From Levilactobacillus angrenensis (lineage in GTDB: Bacteria > Bacillota > Bacilli > Lactobacillales > Lactobacillaceae): a stretch of DNA of 64,000 bases. Under the pieces are notes generated by a model. It was not told the DNA's origin. It saw only the letters and a list, made by a program, of their open reading frames with translations, and did not search any database. Below, piece after piece: positions 35,157 through 43,806 of the stretch. The translations under genes were made by a program, and so were the position numbers. The stretch covers positions 92,985 through 156,984 of the forward strand of contig NZ_RHOB01000006.1 in NCBI RefSeq assembly GCF_003946085.1, written 5' to 3'. Each line of letters starts with the position of its first letter. Position 1 is the first letter of the stretch.

Positions 35157-37502
35157 CTAGCGCCAGCGAATCTTACTTAAAATCCGGTGACCCAAGACAT
35201 CTTGAACCAGAATAAAGACCGGTATGACGCTAATCATCAGCGGTAGATAGAGTAGCGCTAATTTCCAATTGAATAGACTGACCAACGAGAAGATTGGGCC
35301 AAAGAAGATGAAGATGATGGCAAATAACCCCGCCATCAACGCCACCAAGCCGACCTTGAAGCGGTTCAGTGGCCGCGCCACCATGACCAGGGCATTGAGA
35401 CTGATGAGGCCGGTCATCAACACACTCAGCGTCGAAGTCGTCGCAAAGCTCAGGTTGAATTGCGTGCCTATCCCCATGATGACCAGAATGTAGCCGACCA
35501 CACAGACGGCGGCTGGGGCGGCAATCTCCATAACTTGTTTCATAAAGCGCCCCGTGATGCGGGCGTAGTTGGGCTGCAGCGCCAGGAAGAACGTGGGAAT
35601 CCCCACCATCAAAGACGAAATTGGCGTCAGCTGGATCGGTTCAAACGGATAGCTGCGGCTCATAAAGATAAAAATCAGTGTCAACGCCACGGAATACATG
35701 GTTTTGATCAAGAAGAGTGAGGCCACTCGCTCAATGTTGTTGATGACCCGGCGACCCTCATTTAAGACGTTGATCATCGCGTCAAAGTTGGAATTGACCA
35801 GCACGAAGTCGGCCAGACTCTTGGTGGCTTCACTCCCCGAGGCCATGGCAATACTGCAGTCGGCCTGGCGTAAGGCCAACAGATCGTTGACCCCATCACC
35901 AGTCATGGCAACCGTGTGCCCGGCTTCCTGATAGGCCTTGATCAGCGACTCCTTTTGCTGCGGCGTCACTCGACCAAACACGTTGTAGTCCGCCACGAGT
36001 TGGGCGTAATCTGGGCTTGGCCCCACCTGACTCATGTCGATCAGTTGCTGGGCACCAGCAATTTCTGCCCGTGCGGCGATGCTCGCGACGGTAACGGGGT
36101 TATCGCCGGAAATGACCTTCAGGGCAACATCCTGATTGGCAAAGTAGCCAAAGGTATCCTTGGCCCGCGGTCGGAGCTCATCGGTAATCAGCACCAACCC
36201 AATGGCTTGCGGCGCAGTCGGCCGCGGGGTGGCTAAATCAGCGGCGGTGGCCAGGATGAGCACCCGGTAGCCTTGCGCCGCCAACGTTTGAATCCGTTGA
36301 TGGACTGCGGCGGGAACGGTCTCGAAGATAAACTCGGGCGCGCCCATGATGGTGGCTTGCCCAGCGAGGATGGCGCCACTCCATTTGCGTCCGGAGGAAA
36401 ATGGTAGGACTTGGCCAGCCTGCACTGACGGCGTTCCCAACGCGGCTTGAATGGCTTGCGCCGTTTCGTTGTCATCGCCAGTAGCGGCGACCAGTTGGGC
36501 CAGCTGCGTTTGGGCGGCCTGCTGGGTAACGGCGCCGAGCGGTTCGACCCGGTCTAATTGAAGCTGGCCGTTGGTAATGGTCCCGGTCTTATCCAGACAC
36601 AACACGTCAACCCGGGCCAACGCCTCAATGGCGGGTAACTCCCGCACCAGCACGTGATGCCGCCCCAGGGTGAAGGCCCCCGCGGCCAACGCCACCGACG
36701 TCAGTAACACCAAGCCTTCGGGAATCATACCCACCATGGAAGCCACCGTGCCCAGGATGGCGCGATTTTGGCTCTGTCCGCGGAGCATGGCGGTAATGAA
36801 CAAGGCGGCCCCCAACGGAATAATGGCAAACGTCAGGACCTTGATAATGCGATTAATAATCGTGAGTAATTGACTGGCACTACGACGTTTTTGCTTAGCG
36901 GAGTGGGCCAGTTGTTTGACGAAGCTCCCGTGGCCAACCGTCGTGGCCTGGACCATCGCCCGCCCACCGAGGATGACACTCCCGGAGACCAAGTCATCCC
37001 CGGTGGCCTTGCTGATGGGCGTGGCTTCCCCAGTAATTTGCGACTCATCGACCTCCAGTCCCGCGGTGTCGCGGATACGGCCATCGACCGGCAACTGGTC
37101 ACCCCGGCCGAGTTCGAGGATATCGTCTTGGACGATGGCATCCTGGTGGTACGCCGCCACCTGTCCGTCCCGCAAGACGTTGATCTTGCCTTCCGACAAC
37201 AGGGCCAGCTTATCGACCTGACGTTTTGACCGAATCTCTTGGAAAATACCGATCCCGGTGTTGACCACCACGACCCCTAAGAAAAGTAAGTTTTTATAGC
37301 TCCCGGTCACCAACACCAAGGCCCCCAGGAGCACGTTGATCAAGTTAAAGAGGGTTAATAGATTATCCCGAAAGATTTGTTGCACACTACGGGTCAGCGG
37401 GGGCAAGGGGTCATTCTGCTGACCGACCGCCACTCGCTGGGCCACCTCAGCGGCCGTTAATCCTAAATCTAACGGCGTATCTTCACGTTTTGTTGTGGTC
37501 AT
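35157..37502 (-). CDS. Cation-transporting P-type ATPase (Exp7/CtpE-like)
   Basis: A 781-residue membrane pump. The actuator motif ITGEATPIS, the phosphorylation site LCLDKTGTITNG, the hinge TGDGVNDLLALRQADCSIAM, and eight to ten membrane segments define a P-type ATPase. The M4 segment reads GMIPEGLVLLTSVALA (Pro-Glu-Gly rather than PEGL with Ala before it), as in Exp7/CtpE-type calcium pumps. No heavy-metal CxxC domain is present. GGAGG precedes the ATG. Calcium is the likely ion by family, not by direct evidence. Confidence 0.85.
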   Translation of the reverse strand: MTTTKREDTPLDLGLTAAEVAQRVAVGQQNDPLPPLTRSVQQIFRDNLLTLFNLINVLLGALVLVTGSYKNLLFLGVVVVNTGIGIFQEIRSKRQVDKLALLSEGKINVLRDGQVAAYHQDAIVQDDILELGRGDQLPVDGRIRDTAGLEVDESQITGEATPISKATGDDLVSGSVILGGRAMVQATTVGHGSFVKQLAHSAKQKRRSASQLLTIINRIIKVLTFAIIPLGAALFITAMLRGQSQNRAILGTVASMVGMIPEGLVLLTSVALAAGAFTLGRHHVLVRELPAIEALARVDVLCLDKTGTITNGQLQLDRVEPLGAVTQQAAQTQLAQLVAATGDDNETAQAIQAALGTPSVQAGQVLPFSSGRKWSGAILAGQATIMGAPEFIFETVPAAVHQRIQTLAAQGYRVLILATAADLATPRPTAPQAIGLVLITDELRPRAKDTFGYFANQDVALKVISGDNPVTVASIAARAEIAGAQQLIDMSQVGPSPDYAQLVADYNVFGRVTPQQKESLIKAYQEAGHTVAMTGDGVNDLLALRQADCSIAMASGSEATKSLADFVLVNSNFDAMINVLNEGRRVINNIERVASLFLIKTMYSVALTLIFIFMSRSYPFEPIQLTPISSLMVGIPTFFLALQPNYARITGRFMKQVMEIAAPAAVCVVGYILVIMGIGTQFNLSFATTSTLSVLMTGLISLNALVMVARPLNRFKVGLVALMAGLFAIIFIFFGPIFSLVSLFNWKLALLYLPLMISVIPVFILVQDVLGHRILSKIRWR

Positions 37503-37693
37503 ATCCCCGTAGCCTCCTTCACAATTGTTTACCCTTTCATTGTACTAGATATCCCCACCTCATCGCCCCTATTTCGTTTAGTTTTGGGTAATCTTTTACG
37601 GAATCGCAACCAATTTTGTCGGCGAATGCCCCGCAACGTGAAGAGAAGACTATACTGGAATTGGTAGCAAACTATTCAAGGGGAGGGTTTATT

Positions 37694-37852
37694 TTGAATC
37701 ATAAATCTACAGCGGTTATTTTATTTATTCTCTACGTTATTTTGCTGGGATGCATGTTAGCCCACCAAGATATGTTAGCCATGTGGTTGATGACCTTTGG
37801 CATGCTGATTGAGGCTGGCGTGAACCTTTACGACCAATTCAAGCGTCGGTAA
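37694..37852 (+). CDS. Small membrane protein (52 aa)
   Basis: Starts with TTG after GGGGAGGG. It reads MNHKSTAVILFILYVILLGC, then two hydrophobic spans (ILFILYVILLGCMLA and MWLMTFGMLIEAGV), and a basic tail FKRR. The longer in-frame start (37616) would add a polar segment without an RBS. Function unknown. Confidence 0.55.
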   Translation: MNHKSTAVILFILYVILLGCMLAHQDMLAMWLMTFGMLIEAGVNLYDQFKRR

Positions 37853-37895
37853 GCGTTGTCATTTCTATAGTTTTAGCTTAAGATTAGAAGTATTA

Positions 37896-37940
37896 TGTGT
37901 GGCGTACCACACACGAAATGACTGACGGTATCTGCCGTCA
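37896..37940 (+). promoter_or_regulatory. Inverted repeats in the aldo/keto reductase leader
   Basis: TGTGTGG-CGTA-CCACACA is followed by TGACGG-TATCTG-CCGTCA, which ends right before AAGGAGG. The first may be an operator and the second could mask or space the ribosome site. Confidence 0.45.
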
Positions 37941-37953
37941 AGGAGGAAATTTA

Positions 37954-38802
37954 ATGGCACCTACCAAAATCACCAACACCATCAAGCTCGCGGACGGCAA
38001 TCGCATGCCGGTCATGGGCTTTGGGACTTACAAAATCGGCGACCAGGAAACCATGAACACCGCCATCGACGCGGCTTGGAATGCGGGTTACCGGATGTTT
38101 GACACCGCCATGTTATACCGTAACGAAGACATCTTGGGACCAACGTTACAGCAGCTAGGCTTACCTCGTGAAGGCCTGTTTTTGACCAGTAAGGTCGCCG
38201 AAGTCGTCCAGGGGTATGACCGGACCATGAAGGCCGTCGAAGGCTCCCTGAAGCGCCTACAGACCGATTACTTGGACTTGTTGCTGGTCCACTGGCCTGT
38301 CCGCGAACACTTCTTTGATACCTGGAAAGCCATGGAACAGCTCAAGGCTGACGGCAAAGTCCGTTCAATTGGCGTGTCCAACTACACCATTTCTCACCTG
38401 GAACTGCTCGCCACGCAAGCCAAGGAAATGCCCGTCGTCAATCAGGTGGAATATCACCCCTACCTGAACCAACAGGCGCTGTTTGACTACGACAAAGAAA
38501 AAAATATCGTGACGGAAGCCTGGAGTCCGCTGGGCCGGCGTGCCGTGCTAGACAACCCCATGCTGATGAAGATGGCCAAACACCACCAGAAATCAGTCGC
38601 GCAAATCGTCTTGCGCTGGGAACTCCAACACGAACTGGTTACGATTCCCAAGTCCACGCATCCCGACCGAATCAAGGAAAATGCCGAAATTTTTGACTTC
38701 GACCTGGACGTTGATGAAATGACCATGATCGACATCCTCAACCGCAATGAGCGGACGGGGAACGAACCAGAAATCGTTTACGAAACCGGTAAGCAATACT
38801 AA
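37954..38802 (+). CDS. Aldo/keto reductase
   Basis: A 282-residue NADPH-dependent reductase (TIM barrel). GYRMFDTAMLYRNED carries the catalytic Asp and Tyr, LTSKV the Lys, and LLLVHWPV the His, completing the DYKH tetrad; SIGVSNYTI and IPKSTHPDRIKEN are the cofactor and C-terminal signatures. It resembles 2,5-diketo-gluconate reductase-type members. AAGGAGG precedes the ATG. Substrate unknown. Confidence 0.88.
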   Translation: MAPTKITNTIKLADGNRMPVMGFGTYKIGDQETMNTAIDAAWNAGYRMFDTAMLYRNEDILGPTLQQLGLPREGLFLTSKVAEVVQGYDRTMKAVEGSLKRLQTDYLDLLLVHWPVREHFFDTWKAMEQLKADGKVRSIGVSNYTISHLELLATQAKEMPVVNQVEYHPYLNQQALFDYDKEKNIVTEAWSPLGRRAVLDNPMLMKMAKHHQKSVAQIVLRWELQHELVTIPKSTHPDRIKENAEIFDFDLDVDEMTMIDILNRNERTGNEPEIVYETGKQY

Positions 38803-38809
38803 GCCTGCT

Positions 38810-38942
38810 GGACTGGGCAACGCTGTGAGAGCTGGTCGCCTACCGTCCGCCCCAGCGTTCCAACCCATATTTGGTGGACTCCCGGCTACGGTGCCGATTG
38901 TCAGCAGCGATTACGTTGTTTCAACTGCCATCGGCTATTAGT
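38810..38942 (+). repeat. Dispersed repeat, copy 4a (degenerate)
   Basis: GGTCGCCTACCGTCCGCC followed by GCGTTCCAACCCATATTTGG and GACTCCCGGCTAC resembles the first module of the long copies with internal deletion. It follows the aldo/keto reductase stop. Confidence 0.5.
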
Positions 38943-38962
38943 TATTAATATCATCATTGCTT

Positions 38963-39007
38963 AAAAAACGCAATCGACTTGTCATCTCGGCGAGTCGGTT
39001 GCGTTTT
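38963..39007. terminator. Terminator after the aldo/keto reductase
   Basis: AAAAACGCAATCGACT pairs with AGTCGGTTGCGTTTT; bidirectional. Confidence 0.65.
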
Positions 39008-39011
39008 CTAA

Positions 39012-39080
39012 TAGCAATCTGGCGGTGTTCCCCAGAACAGGCGGAACGCTGGCTGACGCAGGCTCCTGGTTTCGCCAACC
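39012..39080 (+). repeat. Dispersed repeat, copy 4b (core fragment)
   Basis: GGCGGTGTTCCCCAGAACAG, then CGGAACGCTGGCTGACGCAG and GCTCCTGGTTTCGCC: the conserved core of the second module. It lies between two similar terminators. Confidence 0.6.
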
Positions 39081-39082
39081 GC

Positions 39083-39125
39083 AAAAAAGCAACCAACTTA
39101 CCATTTCAGCAGGTCGGTTGCTTTT
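39083..39125 (-). terminator. Terminator of the amino-acid permease gene
   Basis: AAGCAACCGACC pairs with its near-complement GGTAAGTTGGTTGC, followed by TTTTTTGC on the minus strand. It resembles the terminator at 38963. Confidence 0.65.
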
Positions 39126-39141
39126 CTATAACACAATATTT

Positions 39142-40635
39142 TTAATCGTTAGCATGCTTGCGTTGGCGAATATCGTACCAGATAATCCCCATGACCCCGA
39201 ACAGGATTGGCCCGACCAGCATCCAAATCGTGCTTTGTACGTCGCCGTTTTCCAAGATAGGTTGGACCAGCGTAAAGGTGTTGGCGCCCAAGACCACGAT
39301 GAACACGACCCAGCTGATGATGGTCGTCCAAGTTGGGGACTTGTAGACCTCAAATGGCTTCATGATATCGCGGTTGTGCTTGAATTTCGGAAAGGCGTAG
39401 ACCAAGAACAGGTATGGTAACGTCATGGAGACGTTGGCCATCAAGGTCAAGATGTTGTAAAACGCCGAGGCGTCCGTTGAAGCAAAGGAGGCCAGCAGGA
39501 TAATGACGATAACCACCGCACACTGCAGCATCATCGCGTAGCTCGGCATGTCATTGGCATTGAGCTTGGTAAACTTCTTCGGCCACATGGATTTGGGCGT
39601 CCCCATGATCAACGTCTTCAGTGGCGAATACGTCAACGTGAAGAAGGCCCCTGAGTAAGCCAGGAACATCCCCAGCCCCGTGTAACGGGCGAACCACAGG
39701 CCGATTGTGGTGCTCGTTGCGGCACTCAATCCCAGCGACTCACCCAAGACATCCCCGAGGTTGCGCATCATCACATAACTGATGTTCCCCATGTTGGTCG
39801 TCGGGTCGGACAGGACCTTTTGCCAGTTCGTGCTGATTCCCCAGCACAGAATCCCAATGGCATACCCCAGCGTGATGACGATGGCCGAGATGACAATGGC
39901 TTTGGGGAAAGTCTTTTCCGGGTTCTTAGTCTTATCGACCATCCCCCCGAGGACTTCTAGCCCCCCGTAAGCAAAGATGGCAAACACGGCAAAGCTCATG
40001 ATGCCCATTGGTTGCTGGTAATTCGGGTGTGGCGAATGTAGGAAGGTATTCAGTGGTTGGGCAAATTCGCCGTGGCGTAAGGCCAAGACAATGCCGGAAA
40101 TGACCAGCAGGATGGCGTTTAAGCTCATGACGGCTAATCCACCCAGGCTGGTGATCCGGACGATACCCTTGACCCCTTTGATGGAGACCCACGTCACCAA
40201 GATCATCCATAGACACGACAGAATCCCAATGACCTGCGTGGCGTTCATCCCGGCAAAGGCGAAGTTCTGCGTTTGGTCACGGCCAAAGAAGGTCGTGGTA
40301 AACGGAATCCAAACCTTGGCGGAAGTGGAGACCAGCCAGATGATGTAAGACGCAAACCACATGAAGGTCCCGATAAACGCAAATCGCGGTCCGACGCTGC
40401 GGTCCAGCCACTGGTACATCCCGCTCCCCTCGTCAGACTTAATGGCAGCCCCATATTCCGCCATCATTAAAGCAAACGGAATGAAGAACAGGACTGCGGC
40501 GGCTAAGTAAAATAGAATCGAAGAGTAACCCATCAAGAAATAGGCTACCGTACTGTTGGCAAAGCCAAAAACGGTCGTAAAGATCATCATGACTAAAGCC
40601 ATTAAGGTGATTTTATTGTTATTATTATCAGCCAT
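39142..40635 (-). CDS. APC-family amino-acid permease (YjeM/glutamate-GABA type)
   Basis: A 497-residue, 12-14 span transporter. LMMIFTTVFGFANSTVAYFLMGYSS gives the unwound first helix region, with AEYGAAIKSDEGSGMYQWL, then GGLEVLGGMVDKTKNPEKTFPKA. This is closest to the glutamate/GABA antiporter-like YjeM group. GGAGAGAG precedes the ATG. The substrate is not proven; no glutamate decarboxylase is in the window. Confidence 0.8.
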   Translation of the reverse strand: MADNNNNKITLMALVMMIFTTVFGFANSTVAYFLMGYSSILFYLAAAVLFFIPFALMMAEYGAAIKSDEGSGMYQWLDRSVGPRFAFIGTFMWFASYIIWLVSTSAKVWIPFTTTFFGRDQTQNFAFAGMNATQVIGILSCLWMILVTWVSIKGVKGIVRITSLGGLAVMSLNAILLVISGIVLALRHGEFAQPLNTFLHSPHPNYQQPMGIMSFAVFAIFAYGGLEVLGGMVDKTKNPEKTFPKAIVISAIVITLGYAIGILCWGISTNWQKVLSDPTTNMGNISYVMMRNLGDVLGESLGLSAATSTTIGLWFARYTGLGMFLAYSGAFFTLTYSPLKTLIMGTPKSMWPKKFTKLNANDMPSYAMMLQCAVVIVIILLASFASTDASAFYNILTLMANVSMTLPYLFLVYAFPKFKHNRDIMKPFEVYKSPTWTTIISWVVFIVVLGANTFTLVQPILENGDVQSTIWMLVGPILFGVMGIIWYDIRQRKHAND

Positions 40636-40799
40636 TATTCTCTCTCCAATATTTTTAAACTGCCCGTTTGTAGGCGCTTTATTAGTTTACATGAGAGACA
40701 ATACAATCCGCTGGCATTTCAATAATAGCTGGGTGAATTTTTCGTGTGATAACTGAATGTTTTCTAATGCGGCGTGGGGCGAAACAAACTCACGGTCGC

Positions 40800-40835
40800 A
40801 AAAAAGCGCCCTCGCCAATTTCAGCGAGGACGCTT
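40800..40835 (-). terminator. Terminator of hsp20
   Basis: AAGCGTCCTCGC pairs with GCGAGGGCGCTT, followed by T6. Confidence 0.8.
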
Positions 40836-40852
40836 CATTGTTTACGAATCGA

Positions 40853-41278
40853 TTAGTCGATACTAATGTGATGGTTGTCTTCAACCTCAGTTTGCTTTGG
40901 CAACGTCAAGGTCAAGACGCCTTCATCATACTTGGCTTCAACCTTCTTCAAGTCAATGCTTGGCAGGTAGAAGGAACGCGCAACGTTTTGGCTGCTACGT
41001 TCTTGACGGAGAACCCGGCCATCGTCATCCTTCGTGGCTTGCTTAACTTCGGACTTCCCAGAAATCCGCAGCGTGTCGTCACGATAATCGACGTGGATGT
41101 CTTCCTTCTTGAAGCCAGGCATCTCAGCCGTAACCACGTAATCCTTATCGTGTTCAACCACATCAGTCTTCATGGAGCCATCGCCGCTAAACATGTCGCG
41201 TCCCAGGTTGCCCACTTCATTAAAGAAATTCATTGGATCAAAGAAATCAAAGTTCCGGTTCATAACATCGTTAGTCAT
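40853..41278 (-). CDS. hsp20: Small heat-shock protein, Hsp20 family
   Basis: A 141-residue holdase chaperone. The alpha-crystallin domain (about 40-130) shows MKTDVVEHDKDYVVTAEMPG, then FKKEDIHVDYRDDTLRISG, and YDEGVLTLTLPK near the C-terminus; the I-x-I-like HHISID tail supports oligomer formation. ATG at 41278 after AAGGGG. Its promoter carries both a CtsR-like direct repeat and, upstream, a perfect CIRCE. Confidence 0.92.
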   Translation of the reverse strand: MTNDVMNRNFDFFDPMNFFNEVGNLGRDMFSGDGSMKTDVVEHDKDYVVTAEMPGFKKEDIHVDYRDDTLRISGKSEVKQATKDDDGRVLRQERSSQNVARSFYLPSIDLKKVEAKYDEGVLTLTLPKQTEVEDNHHISID

Positions 41279-41319
41279 AATCAATAACCCCTTTCTGTCT
41301 TCCTTGTTTACATTTTCTA

Positions 41320-41347
41320 TAATAGTCAGTATTAGTCAGAATTGCAA
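41320..41347 (-). promoter_or_regulatory. hsp20 promoter with CtsR-like operator
   Basis: TTGCAA, 17-base spacer and TATTAT form the promoter. Direct heptads AGTCAGT-ATT-AGTCAGA (41324-41340) resemble the CtsR box and lie in the spacer. Confidence 0.5.
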
Positions 41348-41351
41348 GTAA

Positions 41352-41378
41352 TTAGCACTCGACTATCCAGAGTGCTAA
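41352..41378. promoter_or_regulatory. CIRCE (HrcA operator)
   Basis: TTAGCACTC-N9-GAGTGCTAA is a perfect CIRCE inverted repeat, just upstream of the hsp20 -35 box. Confidence 0.85.
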
Positions 41379-41518
41379 TACTCGTTCATAAATACCGTTG
41401 CTTAGGTGTTTATGTAAATGCATTTTAAATCCAGCCATCATAAAGGTCAATTATTTTGTTTAAAGGTCAAAGAAAAACTAGTCGGCTTGCGGCTGCTTAC
41501 CTCCTGGTCGACACAAAT

Positions 41519-41549
41519 TAAAAGAGCTTGCCACGCTGGCAAACTCTTC
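41519..41549 (-). terminator. Terminator of the RelE-type toxin gene
   Basis: AAGAGTTTGCCA pairs with TGGCAAGCTCTT, followed by TTAATTT. Confidence 0.65.
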
Positions 41550-41554
41550 TGCTG

Positions 41555-41875
41555 TCACTCTTTAAATTTAGATAACCGCTTTTCTGCAGTATGATAGACT
41601 TTTTTGTCCGCACGCCGCCCAATTGCCACAATTTGAATGACCTGAATCTGTTGGTCTACCTGGCGAAAGACGATACGGAGTCCCAGCCGCTTATTTTTTA
41701 ATTTACGACAACTGCTGAGCTCACCGGCTAACGGTTGTCCAGCACGCACTCCTAGAAGGCGAATACGGTCCAACCCCTTGTCGACAAAGACCTTTTGCGA
41801 CCCATCGAGTTGCTGATAGTCTCGCCAGGCTGCAGAAAGATACGTGAGTTGGTAAGGGTGATTCTGATCGGCCAT
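41555..41875 (-). CDS. RelE/ParE-superfamily toxin
   Basis: A 106-residue protein starting MADQNHPYQLTYLSAAWRDY. The basic strand ELSSCRKLKNKRLGLRIVFR, then IQVIQIVAIGRRADKKVYH, matches RelE/YoeB-like ribosome-dependent mRNA interferases (R..YR..V pattern). Its ATG overlaps the antitoxin TGA (TGATG), coupling translation. Confidence 0.8.
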   Translation of the reverse strand: MADQNHPYQLTYLSAAWRDYQQLDGSQKVFVDKGLDRIRLLGVRAGQPLAGELSSCRKLKNKRLGLRIVFRQVDQQIQVIQIVAIGRRADKKVYHTAEKRLSKFKE

Positions 41876-42210
41876 CAGTCCCACCCATCATTTTTGTCAA
41901 GGTGCGGGGTCTCGTTGGCCACTGATCCACGCACCGTTTGATCATCCGCTAACGGTGCCTGTTCGTGGTCTTGGCGGTGCAAGCGTTGGGCCACCAGATA
42001 ATCCTGTTCTAACTCAAATACGCGATCTTGGAGCGCCTCGTTTTGATTGACCAATGCCTCATAGTCCGCCACGTCCAGAACCACACCGGCCGGTTGATCC
42101 CGATTGAAAATGTAAACCCCAGTCTGCTTTGCTGCTGCCCGGGCAAACAGCTTGGTCGGTGACTTCTTTAAATCTGTGATATTACTGAAGGGGATATTCA
42201 TTGTCCGCAT
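41875..42210 (-). CDS. Phd/YefM-type antitoxin
   Basis: A 111-residue antitoxin: N-terminal Phd/YefM DNA-binding fold (MNIPFSNITDLKKSPTKLF, then YIFNRDQPAGVVLDVADYEAL) and an acidic, helical C-terminus that should bind the toxin. GGAGG lies 8 bases before the ATG at 42210. It precedes the toxin, the standard order. Confidence 0.82.
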   Translation of the reverse strand: MRTMNIPFSNITDLKKSPTKLFARAAAKQTGVYIFNRDQPAGVVLDVADYEALVNQNEALQDRVFELEQDYLVAQRLHRQDHEQAPLADDQTVRGSVANETPHLDKNDGWD

Positions 42211-42318
42211 GTCTTGAGCCTCCCTTTTTGCTCTGATTATACCGGATATCACGATGTTAAGATAGCCAAACGGCTTATAAAAAAACTTTATGCAGTCTTT
42301 AAAAAGACTACATCATCT

Positions 42319-42351
42319 AAAAAAAGAGCAGCCAGGTCATCCCAGCCACTC
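42319..42351 (-). terminator. Terminator of the secreted basic protein gene
   Basis: AGTGGCTGG-gatga-CCTGGCTGCT then T6. Its loop and right arm are nearly identical to the terminator at 42995. Confidence 0.6.
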
Positions 42352-42359
42352 CACTTCAT

Positions 42360-42818
42360 TTAGTAACGATAATAATAACCAGTTTGACCCTTGCCTGGTC
42401 CCATTGGTGGCAAGTAACAGCGCAAAGTCGTCTTGCCGTGATGCTTCAGCTTTTTCCAGTAAGGCCACTGATCCGAGTAACTTTGGCCCACGTAATAACC
42501 CCATTTGCCCTTGGAAATTGACAGATCACTGTACCATGTCGAATCGCCAACGCGTTTGGCAACCTTAAACGTCTTGCCAGATAAGCGATGCCATTTACGC
42601 TGGCCCGCGTTCTTCGTTTTCCACTGCCATTTGGTAAAAATCACCTTGTCATAACCATGCTTTCGCGAATTGTAACTGCGCCAATGGCCTCGCAAGGATT
42701 TCGGCACCACCGTGTAATGTTTCTTAGCTGCCTGCGCAGTCACCGAACTGCTCGTCATCAGCGTGACACCACCGATTAGCGCCAGTAAAACGGTCAGTGT
42801 GACCCAACCTTTTTTCAT
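42360..42818 (-). CDS. Secreted basic Tyr/Trp-rich protein of unknown function
   Basis: A 152-residue protein with a signal peptide (MKKGWVTLTVLLALIGGVTL.., AQA cleavage) and a mature part rich in Lys, Tyr and Trp: VVPKSLRGHWRSYNSRKHGY and WYSDLSISKGKWGYYVGQSY. It shares the pattern P-x(3)-GxW with the secreted gene at 57087, so both probably belong to one lactobacillar secreted family. Function unknown. Confidence 0.65.
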   Translation of the reverse strand: MKKGWVTLTVLLALIGGVTLMTSSSVTAQAAKKHYTVVPKSLRGHWRSYNSRKHGYDKVIFTKWQWKTKNAGQRKWHRLSGKTFKVAKRVGDSTWYSDLSISKGKWGYYVGQSYSDQWPYWKKLKHHGKTTLRCYLPPMGPGKGQTGYYYRY

Positions 42819-42994
42819 CCCTAACTCACTCCTCAATCACCTATTTAGCGGTATTAAATACTAGCTACCTCTTATCATACCCCTGATGGTTCTGAAGCCA
42901 AAGGGTTATTTGCGTGGCCAAACGACCCACCGCCCCAGCAGGCCTAGCCAGCCCAGTGCGGTCACCCACAAGAGTAGTTGGGATTAGCAGTCGC

Positions 42995-43027
42995 AAAAAA
43001 AAGCAGCCAGGTCATCCCAGCTGCTCT
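42995..43027 (-). terminator. Terminator of the acidic protein gene
   Basis: AGCAGCTGG-gatga-CCTGGCTGCT, followed by T8. Confidence 0.75.
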
Positions 43028-43037
43028 CTCATTAACT

Positions 43038-43403
43038 TTAGTAGGTTTCTTGCTTGACAACGTTATTGATAATCTTTTCGCCTAAGGCTTCTGACAACTT
43101 GTGTAGCCCGGCTTCACGGGTCTTCACGATATCCATATTGAAGATGATGGAATCAATGTCACCACCGTCAAAGTCGAACTGTTCGAAGTAGACGTAAGGA
43201 TCGTGGTCATCGTCGTCGTTTAAGAAATGCTTCATAACTGCATCAGATAAAGCGGTTGCCCATTCTAAATCTGCCATCTTTGGTAAATCTTTCTTCGTCA
43301 CATACCCCGGATCAAGAACCAACTTCGCCGCTTTTTCCACGTCTTCCTTAGGAATTTGTACGGTCGTTTCTGCTTTTTCCTTATCTTTAGGTGTATCTGC
43401 CAT
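43038..43403 (-). CDS. Acidic cytoplasmic protein of unknown function
   Basis: A 121-residue protein without signal or membrane segment. It starts MADTPKDKEKAETTVQIPKE; the middle has a run of aspartates (NDDDDHDP) then YFEQFDFDGGDIDSIIFN. AAAGGAGATTTTGATT precedes the ATG at 43403, which excludes the longer start. No family recognised. Confidence 0.65.
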   Translation of the reverse strand: MADTPKDKEKAETTVQIPKEDVEKAAKLVLDPGYVTKKDLPKMADLEWATALSDAVMKHFLNDDDDHDPYVYFEQFDFDGGDIDSIIFNMDIVKTREAGLHKLSEALGEKIINNVVKQETY

Positions 43404-43742
43404 AATCAAAATCTCCTTTGATGTTACTGACTTCAGTCTAGTCCTTTTTGGCCGAAACGTTAAGTATTCCTTCGCCATTTAGAAGAGTTGGTGAATCATT
43501 AGTCCAACCAAGCCAGTTGGTTGCAATTGAAATGCCTTTCTGAGTGACTAAATGTGGGCCAAAATGGTTGCGCCTATCTGTTTTCTAATCCCCGCCAGAC
43601 CGGCGTTTAGCCACAATCAGTCAGTGGATGTGATTGGCAACGACCGGTGACGTGGTCAATTTTCGGGGAAATCGTTAAAATTTTACGATGTTCGGTTGCT
43701 ATACGGCCCCAGAAAGGGTAAAATTTGCTTCAATTCACCCCC

Positions 43743-43771
43743 TGTGAAAAGGGGATGAGACGCGCTATAAT
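43743..43771 (+). promoter_or_regulatory. Promoter of the CNNM/CorC gene
   Basis: TGTGAA, 17-base spacer, perfect TATAAT (43766-43771). The rest of the ~400-bp gap from 43404 shows no other gene. Confidence 0.5.
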
Positions 43772-43806
43772 GAAGAGATAGAACGATATGAAATGAGGAA
43801 TGATGT

